From an uncultured Leptolyngbya sp. (lineage in GTDB: Bacteria; Cyanobacteriota; Cyanobacteriia; Phormidesmidales; Phormidesmidaceae): DNA of 6,699 nucleotides. Below are positions 1-4,809 of the stretch, piece by piece; position 1 is the stretch's first letter; each line of letters starts with the position of its first letter. A program made the position numbers and the translations under genes. Location of the stretch: the NCBI GenBank assembly GCA_937899365.1, contig CALBPH010000115.1, forward strand, positions 1 through 6,699. The letters are read 5' to 3'. The notes under the pieces are model-generated. The model was not told where the DNA came from, did not search any database, and saw only the letters and a program-made list of their open reading frames with translations.

Positions 1-1
1 C

Positions 2-493
2 ATAACACAGAAGAACGACGACGACCCAGCCTTCTATCAAAAGTTCTCAGAAATGTTGCAGAAAGCTATTGATGACTTTCGAGAAAAGCGCATTTCTGAG
101 CTGGAATACCTCCAACAAACTGAATTCGTTAAGGACTCCGTTGTTAACCGTCGTGGTGACAACATTCCAGATGAACTAAGAGATAATGAAGATGCGCAAG
201 CCTTCTTTGGTATCCTCCGACCGCTCTTGGCTGAACAGGTTGAAGATGGCCAAGCGCTTTATCAGATAAGCATTGCTGCGGCTCGATCAATTCTTGATAT
301 CATTCAACAACGCATTATTCGTGACTGGAGAGACAACGACGATATCAAAAACGATATGAGAAACACCATTGATGATTATCTCTATGACGTCATCATTGAT
401 CAGCATCAGGTTGACCTCAGCTCCACCGAGATGGATCAGATTCTCAACGAATCCATCCGACTTGCCGAAAACCGGCTGAGCTTTCATCAGTAG
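2..493 (+). CDS. hsdR: Type I restriction enzyme R subunit (HsdR), C-terminal end, 5' partial
   Basis: The frame is open from base 2, with no start in the window except internal Met codons (first at 53), so this is the last 163 residues of a longer protein. HsdR is the ATP-dependent translocase and endonuclease subunit of type I restriction-modification complexes; the motor and nuclease domains would lie upstream, off the window. What is visible matches the helical C-terminal domain (DUF3387-like) that docks HsdR on the methyltransferase core: the stretch REKRISELEYLQQTEF is followed by VVNRRGDNIPDELRDNEDA, which I recognise from EcoR124-type HsdR proteins, and then by charged helices to the end. 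The reading frame is intact and ends in TAG. The next gene starts 18 bp later on the same strand, so the two are probably cotranscribed. The identification rests on remembered family motifs, not on a search. Confidence 0.9.
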   Translation: MTQKNDDDPAFYQKFSEMLQKAIDDFREKRISELEYLQQTEFVKDSVVNRRGDNIPDELRDNEDAQAFFGILRPLLAEQVEDGQALYQISIAAARSILDIIQQRIIRDWRDNDDIKNDMRNTIDDYLYDVIIDQHQVDLSSTEMDQILNESIRLAENRLSFHQ

Positions 494-511
494 CCTTAAA
501 CCATCTACTTC

Positions 512-1219
512 ATGGCCTCCATCACCCGAACGGTAACCTACGGCAAACAAGCCATTTCCTTCGACGTCAAGTTTCGTCCCCGCACCACCCTTGATATCGC
601 CGTTCAGCCTGACCGTTCAGTTCTGGTAACAGCACCTGAAAAAGCAGACCTCGACATCGTAGATCGGCGGGTCAAAGAAAAAGCCCGATGGATACTCAAG
701 CAACAACAGTTTTTTAACCAGTTTGAACCACGCACACCACCACGTCAGTACGTTAGTGGTGAAACGCACCTCTACCTGGGCCGACAGTATCGCTTAAAAG
801 TCCATAGCGCTGAGCATAGGAGTGTCAAGCTGATAGGACGCTATATCCACATCCACACCCCTACACCTCAGGATACTGATGCTGTACGGCAGCTCCTAGA
901 CACCTGGTATCTGAACCATGCAAAAAAGAAACAGCAGGAACGATTAGACACCTGTTTTCAGCACTTTGCCCCGTTGGGATATACACAGCCCACATTGATG
1001 ATTCGCAGTCTTCAAAAGCGCTGGGGCAGCCTTACCCCCACCGGCAATCTACTGATTAATCGTGAGCTAATTCGAGCCCCACGACGTTGCATTGACTACG
1101 TCATCATCCATGAGCTGTGCCATCTCAAACATCCAGACCACAGCAATCAGTTCTATGAATTTCTAAGCAGCATGCTGCCCGACTGGGAAACACGCAAGCT
1201 CAAGCTTGAGCAGCTTTAA
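512..1219 (+). CDS. YgjP/DUF45-type (M48-like) zinc metallopeptidase linked to type I R-M
   Basis: The product is a 235-aa predicted soluble metallopeptidase of the YgjP/DUF45 (WLM/SprT-like) group. The C-terminal half shows the family signature in order: RWGS at residues 170-173, LLINRELIRAP at 180-190, then the zinc site HELCH at 200-204 with catalytic Glu201, and a third ligand, probably His210, in HPDHSNQF. The N-terminal 110 residues look like the usual beta-rich domain of this family. Length is typical. No signal peptide or membrane segment is seen, so it should act in the cytoplasm. The start ATG at 512 has no strong Shine-Dalgarno sequence, but it is the first Met after the hsdR stop and gives a full N-terminus. 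It follows hsdR by 18 bp and precedes a terminator, so it is the last gene of the R-M operon. Such peptidases are known neighbours of hsdR; their substrate is not established, and a role in controlling or turning over the restriction complex is only inference. Confidence 0.88.
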   Translation: MASITRTVTYGKQAISFDVKFRPRTTLDIAVQPDRSVLVTAPEKADLDIVDRRVKEKARWILKQQQFFNQFEPRTPPRQYVSGETHLYLGRQYRLKVHSAEHRSVKLIGRYIHIHTPTPQDTDAVRQLLDTWYLNHAKKKQQERLDTCFQHFAPLGYTQPTLMIRSLQKRWGSLTPTGNLLINRELIRAPRRCIDYVIIHELCHLKHPDHSNQFYEFLSSMLPDWETRKLKLEQL

Positions 1220-1243
1220 GTATGAGCATTACAAGGAAACCCC

Positions 1244-1283
1244 AAAGCAATGCCCCAACATCAAAAGGGCGGGGCGTTGTTTT
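1244..1283 (+). terminator. Rho-independent terminator of the hsdR-peptidase operon
   Basis: A 9-bp stem, CAATGCCCC (1248-1256) with GGGGCGTTG (1271-1279), contains one G-U pair and is closed by a 14-nt loop. It is followed at once by TTTT, and the A-run before the stem can pair with these Ts. It lies 25 bp after the peptidase stop codon. This separates the R-M operon from the following gene. Confidence 0.8.
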
Positions 1284-1482
1284 ACCTAGCTCCTAAACCA
1301 CTTCGCCAGTGATTTCACCAGCGCAGCAAGCCTTAGAACCAGGAAAATTAATCGACCATAGAATAACTTCTCGTCAAGAATTATGGCCTACTGTGAGGCG
1401 CTATGAGATGACATGAGTTAATATGATAGAGAGTTTTCTGTTTACTCAAAGCGATTGACCAGAATTCAATAGCCGGATTTTG
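1284..1482. other. Intergenic region upstream of the GNAT-like gene
   Basis: About 200 bp without an ORF. It should hold the promoter of the next gene because a terminator precedes it. The best -10-like hexamer is TATGAT at 1422-1427, without a good -35. A TTGACC at 1455-1460 lacks a matching -10. I see no repeat or RNA gene here. Confidence 0.35.
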
Positions 1483-2523
1483 ATGCCTCAAGAGATCAAG
1501 CCCACAGACGTTCAAGAATGCTTCCCTGAAACGTGCCAACAGCGCTATGCCAATCACCTCATTGGCAAATCGGGTCTAACACCAACCCAAGCACGTCATT
1601 TTGTTAGACTCTGGGGATACGGTTATCTAAAGCAGCATGGTTCTGAAAATGCACCCATCACGACCCTGAATCGCAGAATCAGTAGCTTTTTTTGCTCCCA
1701 CAGCGAAGCTGCTACGTTGTTTTATCCAGAAGGCCAGGGCGCTCCGCGTTCAGCGGGCCTGATGATCAATAAGTTTGTCGCAAAGCAGTTAGTCCGACGG
1801 GAACTGTTCAGCGGCAATAAGACCAGAATCAGCCTAAATATACCGGAAAGTTTTGAGCTTCCCTCTAGCAATCAGCCTGGAACTATTAATGCTGATGCCT
1901 TTAATCCTCGGAGTGATGTTCCCCACATAGCCCGCTTGCTAGAGGGAGTGTTTAGTTTTGACAATAAACGCCCTATGTCAATGCTGAATAATGCAAGACG
2001 AGGACTACGGCAATGGGCTCAGCGATACCCTCAGGGACTTCGGGTGTTGAGGTTTTCTCCTAAAAACACACCCATTGCTTTTGCAGCCATTTTTCCCATT
2101 CACCAGGACTCAGAAATAGCCTTTGATCTGCCTCCTAGCCAGAGCTTGCATCTCAATCGAATCCATTTAAATTCTGAGGATACAATTCAGTTTGCTCCTC
2201 TCGGAGATTCCAATTGTCATATTGCTTACGTTCGTAGCTGGGCCATTCACCCAGATTTCTGGAATTATGACAATGCCTTGCTCTTGGCTAAAGATACCCA
2301 AGCTACCCTTCGGCAAATCCACGAAGACTACCCAGAACTGAGCGAGGTATACAGTCTTGCTATCCATCCACGCCTAGAGGCATTTGCCACGACACTGGGA
2401 TTTGAAATCATGAAACCAGATCAAGATACGTCTCTATGTTGGCTTTACACATCTTTGGATGATTTTCTGGCGTTAAATGTCGATGATGTCCTGTTAGATT
2501 TTGATTTTAATAGCGACACCTAA
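1483..2523 (+). CDS. GNAT-fold-like protein with an unfamiliar N-terminal domain
   Basis: A 346-aa hypothetical protein, counted from ATG 1483; a TTG directly before it (1480) could add one residue. I do not recognise the whole protein. Residues 140-325 have the order of elements seen in GNAT N-acetyltransferases: a helix at DVPHIARLLEGVF (145-157), a strand pair with the turn SPKNTPIAFAAIFPI (192-206), a strand IAYVRSWAIHP (247-257), a long helix (264-282), a strand around YSLAIHP (290-296) and a helix-strand ending in ATTLGFEIM (302-310). The acetyl-CoA loop (R/Q-x-x-G-x-G/A) normally found after the VHP strand is replaced by DFWNYDNALLLAK, so it may bind something else or be inactive. Residues 15-110 form a separate, mostly helical region (LTPTQARHFVRLWGYGYLK, later RRISSFFCSHSEAATLFYP). 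The last 20 residues are very acidic. No membrane segment is seen. The gene is alone between two non-coding stretches. Confidence 0.7.
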   Translation: MPQEIKPTDVQECFPETCQQRYANHLIGKSGLTPTQARHFVRLWGYGYLKQHGSENAPITTLNRRISSFFCSHSEAATLFYPEGQGAPRSAGLMINKFVAKQLVRRELFSGNKTRISLNIPESFELPSSNQPGTINADAFNPRSDVPHIARLLEGVFSFDNKRPMSMLNNARRGLRQWAQRYPQGLRVLRFSPKNTPIAFAAIFPIHQDSEIAFDLPPSQSLHLNRIHLNSEDTIQFAPLGDSNCHIAYVRSWAIHPDFWNYDNALLLAKDTQATLRQIHEDYPELSEVYSLAIHPRLEAFATTLGFEIMKPDQDTSLCWLYTSLDDFLALNVDDVLLDFDFNSDT

Positions 2524-2536
2524 CAAAAAGCTTAGA

Positions 2537-2750
2537 TAGAGGGGCGGAAGACTTAGAGAGTTGTGTTGTTGTTCCGTTCCGCATTCGCTCCACTCCACAT
2601 TTCAGTTTCGTGTTTTCGGTCATTGGTTGAGAATAGCGTATTCATTGCACTACAAAGATTTTGGTGCTTTTCATTGATTCTTGTAGAGGGCGTTGCTTGA
2701 ATACGCTCTAATATATTCTTGGGACCAAAAACACTAGAGGGGAGACTTAG
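2537..2750. repeat. Imperfect direct repeats flanking a 200-bp segment
   Basis: The left copy is TAGAGGGG at 2537-2544, followed by cggaag and ACTTAGAGAG (2551-2560). The right copy is TAGAGGGG at 2735-2742, followed directly by AGACTTAG (2743-2750) and AAGAGAG. The copies are 198 bp apart and differ by a few inserted bases. The segment between them holds the nested inverted repeat at 2635-2707, giving a small-element-like layout. It may be the scar of a miniature element, or chance in purine-rich DNA. Confidence 0.35.
2635..2707. repeat. Nested inverted repeat (10-bp outer arms, 6-bp inner arms)
   Basis: The outer arms AGCGTATTCA (2635-2644) and TGAATACGCT (2698-2707) are perfect complements. 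Inside them CTACAA (2650-2655) pairs with TTGTAG (2681-2686), leaving a 25-nt apical loop. The structure is symmetrical enough to form on either strand. No T-tract follows on the + side, so it is not a standard terminator for the upstream gene, although it could stabilise a 3' end. Confidence 0.6.
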
Positions 2751-2879
2751 AAGAGAGAGAAAAAAGAGAAGGGGTAAGGGTATCGACGTGGGCAGCGGCT
2801 GGAGCAGAGCATAATTTCTGAGCTTCCGACCCCCACCGACTACCAGGGTAAATAATTCCCAGCCGTTAGACTTCCATGG

Positions 2880-2900
2880 CTGGCTGGAGGCCTCAGCCAG
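2880..2900. repeat. Perfect hairpin, 7-bp stem
   Basis: CTGGCTG (2880-2886) and CAGCCAG (2894-2900) are exact complements around a 7-nt loop, GAGGCCT. A second, smaller stem CTGGA/TCCAG lies at 2962-2978. These are part of the structured non-coding stretch. Confidence 0.5.
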
Positions 2901-2982
2901 TTCAGCAACCTCTGAGCCCCTGGTCCTTGAACGAGTACAGCCCACTGTCCACGGTCACAGGCTGGATTTAGATTCCAGTTTT

Positions 2983-2990
2983 GCGATCGC
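2983..2990. other. HIP1 octamer GCGATCGC
   Basis: This is the highly iterated palindrome that is over-represented in many cyanobacterial chromosomes. One perfect copy is present. It supports a cyanobacterial origin but says nothing about function here. Confidence 0.7.
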
Positions 2991-3154
2991 ACCCACGGAG
3001 ACAACCAATAGGGCAACGGGCACGGCACCGCCAGCACTACGCCAAGACTTACACCGTCTCTATGGGGTCTTGCCCATGGGCATTGCTCAAGCTGTTCAGG
3101 TTTAGGGTCTAGTTCTAGCTGGCTCATTAGTTTGATCATGTGTGGTCAGCCTAT

Positions 3155-3180
3155 GGGGGGCTTTTAAGATCACCCCCTTT
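3155..3180 (+). terminator. G/C hairpin with short T-run, weak terminator candidate
   Basis: GGGGG pairs with CCCCC (3155-3160 with 3173-3177) around a 12-nt loop, followed by only three Ts. On the + strand it could end transcription weakly; on the minus strand it would be part of the structured RNA. No + strand gene clearly needs it. Confidence 0.25.
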
Positions 3181-3258
3181 CCTCAGGTTGCTGTTATCTC
3201 CCTCTAGCCTCTCTATGGCCTGGATCGCGTCCTGTTTCCCTGGGCTGTGTACTGCACT

Positions 3259-3282
3259 CCTAGCCGGTGGCCACCGGCTAGG
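3259..3282. repeat. 24-bp perfect palindrome
   Basis: The half-site CCTAGCCGGTGG (3259-3270) is followed without spacer by its exact complement (3271-3282). It is very GC-rich. As DNA it could be a site for a dimeric protein or a cruciform. In the minus-strand RNA it would be the tip of a long stem, with the centre opened to a loop. Confidence 0.7.
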
Positions 3283-3502
3283 TTGGTTTCCCCGTGGCAG
3301 TCCCCCGTTGTTGGCTTACTGCCCGCTAGCAGGGCTCTGGGCGTTTCTCCGGTTTGTTTCACAGGTCTAAGCTTGCCTTCTCCGACTTCGTGGGGTTCCG
3401 CCCCAACTGACCCGTTTTCTCTCTGTCGCAAAACAACAGTTTTTGTAAGGTCCCACGAGGGCATCTACCCCCATGTGCTTACAGCCATTATATCATTTAT
3501 AT

Positions 3503-3518
3503 GCATGGGTGACACGCA
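3503..3518 (-). promoter_or_regulatory. Inverted outlying copy of the TGTCACCCA repeat
   Basis: On the minus strand this reads TGCGTGTCACCCATGC. It matches the repeat at 3851-3866 in 15 of 16 positions but points the other way. It sits 22 bp beyond the stop of the small minus-strand gene, so the gene is bracketed by repeats. It is likely a binding site for the same protein as the three copies on the other side. Confidence 0.65.
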
Positions 3519-3539
3519 ATAAAGAATCTTTTTTAGTTG

Positions 3540-3755
3540 TTACTCTTCTTCTGTATTGCTCTGCTCTATTGCGTTTGCTAGTGCTTGCCTACAAATCTCT
3601 TGCCAGCCATCGGGTAATTTTTCTTTCATGCTGGCGGGTACTCGGAGGTAGATCTTTTTGTCACAAGGCTCATCCCAGCTGTAGCGCTTCTGAAAGCCAT
3701 GCTTTTCCTGGTATTCAGATGTTTTCAGGGCTGGGTTGCCGCCTTTTCTGGCCAT
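3540..3755 (-). CDS. Small putative DNA-binding protein (MARKGGNP-type), possible autoregulator
   Basis: A 71-aa protein that begins MARKGGNPALKT and ends in a helix, GWQEICRQALANAIEQ, followed by an acidic tail. In the middle, KKIYLRVPASMKEKL (residues 33-47) is a beta strand plus helix pattern, so the order strand-helix-helix fits a ribbon-helix-helix-like fold. From memory, cyanobacteria have many small unnamed proteins with the same MARKGGNP start and a related strand-helix pattern, often on plasmids and islands; no function is established for them as far as I know. The ATG at 3755 is preceded by AAGAAACCCC, a poor ribosome binding site. The gene diverges from the SWIM-ATPase cassette, and copies of a conserved repeat lie upstream of its start and just past its stop. 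A repressor or replication/partition accessory role is inference. Confidence 0.65.
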   Translation of the reverse strand: MARKGGNPALKTSEYQEKHGFQKRYSWDEPCDKKIYLRVPASMKEKLPDGWQEICRQALANAIEQSNTEEE

Positions 3756-3782
3756 GGGGTTTCTTGATTCAGCCCATCAAAT

Positions 3783-3866
3783 ATAGCATGTCACCCATAT
3801 TTGAATTATTTATAGATAGCATGTCACCCACACAATAACTTAACATCAAATGCGTGTCCCCCATGC
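3783..3866 (+). promoter_or_regulatory. Three iteron-like repeats at exact 33-bp period
   Basis: ATAGCATGTCACCCA occurs identically at 3783-3797 and 3816-3830. A third, slightly different copy, TGCGTGTCCCCCATGC, is at 3851-3866. The shared core (GCATGTCACCCA or GCGTGTCCCCCA) starts at 3786, 3819 and 3852, an exact 33-bp spacing, about three helical turns, so a bound protein would sit on one face of the DNA. The array lies between the divergent small gene and the SWIM operon. It could be an operator, a replication iteron array or a transposase-type end. Confidence 0.75.
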
Positions 3867-3869
3867 AAT
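3840..3869 (+). promoter_or_regulatory. Candidate promoter of the SWIM-ATPase cassette
   Basis: TTAACA (3840-3845) and TGCAAT (3864-3869) are 18 bp apart and could be -35 and -10 boxes. The third 33-bp repeat fills the spacer, so a bound protein would block the polymerase. The match is modest and the call depends on this context. Confidence 0.3.
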
Positions 3870-3881
3870 AATAAGATTGAA

Positions 3882-3920
3882 GCGCAATCGCCGGACGCCT
3901 GGTAAGCAAAGCGATTGCGC
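3882..3920 (+). promoter_or_regulatory. Leader hairpin before the SWIM gene
   Basis: GCGCAATCGC (3882-3891) and GCGATTGCGC (3911-3920) are perfect 10-bp complements around a 19-nt loop. The structure ends 27 nt before the ATG at 3948 and just upstream of the ribosome binding site. No T-run follows, so it is not a terminator. It may stabilise the mRNA or be a DNA site for a dimeric protein. Confidence 0.6.
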
Positions 3921-3947
3921 AACTTTACCCCATAAAGAGGTTTTCTA

Positions 3948-4412
3948 ATGGTAACCCCTTCTAATATTGTTTACTCCGCTGCGGCTCTACGTCGCATGTG
4001 TGGACTCCTCTATCGTCGTGTGACTGAGCTACAGGTCCGTGAGTGGTGGAGTGTTGTTTGGGTCTGGATACCTGGCTATCGGCCTTCATTTGCTCCTAAG
4101 CGGGCGTTTAAGCGTCACTTTGTCCAGTGGCGGCGGCAGATGGCTAAGGCTTTGCGGGTGGTGCTGTGGGCCACTGATGCCCAGCGTTACACCGTCCATA
4201 ACGAGGCCAAGGGTAGTTCCTATGTGGTGGAAGTGTCACCCACAGCTGTTACCTGCACCTGTGAAGACTATCAAAACCAAATCAAGTTCTGGGGTAAAGG
4301 GTGTTGCAAGCATGGCTATGCAGTGCTCGGTCACCTCGGGTTTAGTTCCTTAAATGACTATCTCAATGACGGTCCACAGTCCCCACCTGTGCCCGTTCCG
4401 TTAGCGGCTTAG
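3948..4412 (+). CDS. SWIM zinc-finger protein
   Basis: A 154-aa protein with a SWIM zinc finger (C-x-C-x(n)-C-x-H). Cys103 and Cys105 lie in VTCTCEDYQ, and Cys120 and His122 in GCCKHGYAVLGHL. SWIM fingers bind DNA or protein partners and occur in transposase-like, SNF2 and recombination proteins. The N-terminal 75 residues are basic and rich in Trp (REWWSVVWVW, residues 31-40; later KRAFKRHFVQWRRQ), consistent with nucleic acid contact. The end is Pro-rich (PQSPPVPVP) and probably disordered. The ATG is preceded by AAAGAGG (3934-3940) at a good distance, which supports this start. It is the first gene of a four-gene + strand cassette. No enzyme domain is visible, so it is probably an accessory protein, perhaps for the RecA-like ATPase two genes on. 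Confidence 0.85.
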   Translation: MVTPSNIVYSAAALRRMCGLLYRRVTELQVREWWSVVWVWIPGYRPSFAPKRAFKRHFVQWRRQMAKALRVVLWATDAQRYTVHNEAKGSSYVVEVSPTAVTCTCEDYQNQIKFWGKGCCKHGYAVLGHLGFSSLNDYLNDGPQSPPVPVPLAA

Positions 4413-4426
4413 GTCAGTTTTACCCT

Positions 4427-4447
4427 GCCCTTGCGGGGCTTTATTTA
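4427..4447 (+). terminator. Weak intrinsic terminator after the SWIM gene
   Basis: GCCC (4427-4430) and GGGC (4436-4439) form a 4-bp stem with a 5-nt loop, followed by TTTATTTA. The stem is short, so some read-through into the next gene is expected. Confidence 0.45.
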
Positions 4448-4468
4448 GTCATTTTAGGAGTGTTAACC

Positions 4469-4747
4469 ATGCGTGTATGTGAACCCGTTGAGCTGGCCTA
4501 TTTGAGAGACCAGGAGAGCCGAGAACAACAACAAGATCAACAGGCTGAAGAATGGGGCGTTGATCAAAGCGAATTAGAGCAAATGCTGAGACGGTGGGGC
4601 AGTCGTCAAATGTTGAAAGCCCTGGCCGAGATTCATCAACAGGTTGTCAATGATGGCTCAAAAGTAGAGTGGCGTATCCTCAGCCACGCTTACTTGATTG
4701 GTGGCTATGACGACCCCAACCCCTGCAGCTGCGACGAAATCTTTTAG
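4469..4747 (+). CDS. Small hypothetical protein of the cassette
   Basis: A 92-aa acidic protein of unknown function. An upstream in-frame GTG at 4460 would add three residues, but it overlaps AGGAG (4456-4460), which is an ideal ribosome binding site 8 nt before the ATG at 4469, so the ATG is the start. The first third is a Gln/Glu-rich helix (LRDQESREQQQDQQAEEW), probably coiled coil. Next is a predicted helical part (SELEQMLRRWGSRQMLKALAEI), then WRILSHAYLIGGYDD and a Cys pair, CSC, near the end. The Cys pair alone is not a known zinc site. Its place between the SWIM protein and the ATPase suggests an accessory role in the same process, but this rests only on position. Confidence 0.75.
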   Translation: MRVCEPVELAYLRDQESREQQQDQQAEEWGVDQSELEQMLRRWGSRQMLKALAEIHQQVVNDGSKVEWRILSHAYLIGGYDDPNPCSCDEIF

Positions 4748-4809
4748 CACCTGATGCACTAACGCGGGAGTAGTGCCCCGCACTCGCTACACCTAACCTG
4801 AGAATAACC

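Larger units (their letters stand above)
2524..3139. other. Gene-poor stretch rich in inverted repeats
   Basis: No convincing gene is seen over more than 600 bp. Two long minus-strand open frames exist (2553-2945 and 2840-3139), but they overlap, lack ribosome binding sites and recognisable motifs, and run through hairpins. Contents: an imperfect direct repeat at 2537-2560 and 2735-2750, a nested inverted repeat at 2635-2707, a 25-nt purine-only run at 2750-2774, hairpins at 2880-2900 and 2962-2978, a HIP1 octamer at 2983-2990 and a 12-bp palindrome TGCCCATGGGCA at 3071-3082. The density of short perfect stems suggests a structured transcript or a decayed mobile element. Confidence 0.5.
3140..3440 (-). 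ncRNA. Putative structured RNA, resembling group II intron domain I
   Basis: Read on the minus strand from 3440 downwards, several stems follow one another. A hairpin CUGUUG/CGACAG (3439-3434 with 3428-3423) has a 5-nt loop. A 7-bp helix ACGGGUC (3415-3409) pairs with GACCUGU (3367-3361) and encloses a GGGG/CCCC hairpin (3404-3392). Then come a GCCC/GGGC hairpin (3335-3321), the 24-bp palindrome (3282-3259) and a GGGGG/CCCCC stem (3177-3155). The first two helices each contain a G-U pair that becomes a C-A mismatch on the other strand, so the RNA is on the minus strand. The order of elements and phrases such as ACCUGUGAAACAAACCGGAG remind me of cyanobacterial group II intron 5' domains. Against this, the 5' end GUGYG is not clear, no reverse transcriptase is present, and no domain V hairpin is found to the left. 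It could be a truncated intron or another structured RNA. Confidence 0.4.

Noticed and set aside
2553..2945. Minus-strand open frame of 130 codons
   Set aside because: Overlaps the other minus-strand frame, covers the nested inverted repeat and polypurine tract, and shows no domain pattern.
2840..3139. Minus-strand open frame of 99 codons starting with ATG
   Set aside because: No ribosome binding site, no recognisable motif, very Trp- and Pro-rich, and it runs through several hairpins and palindromes; kept only as a weak possibility.
2524..3440. Complete group II intron
   Set aside because: No domain V hairpin and no reverse transcriptase could be found; only a resemblance to domain I remains.
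3140..3522. Overlapping open frames on both strands in 3140-3522
   Set aside because: They overlap each other and the structured RNA region, and their translations look like random Ser/Pro/Leu-rich sequence.
2524..3540. CRISPR array or tracrRNA
   Set aside because: No regularly spaced identical repeats of 25-40 bp and no cas gene in the window.
3473..3838. Plus-strand frame opposite the small MARKGGNP gene
   Set aside because: It is the shadow of the minus-strand gene and reads through the repeats.
3783..3866. CRISPR-like reading of the 33-bp periodic repeats
   Set aside because: Only three copies with a 12-15 bp conserved core; too few and too short, better explained as protein binding sites.
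4460..4468. GTG start at 4460 for the 92-aa protein
   Set aside because: It overlaps the AGGAG ribosome binding site that is correctly spaced for the ATG at 4469.
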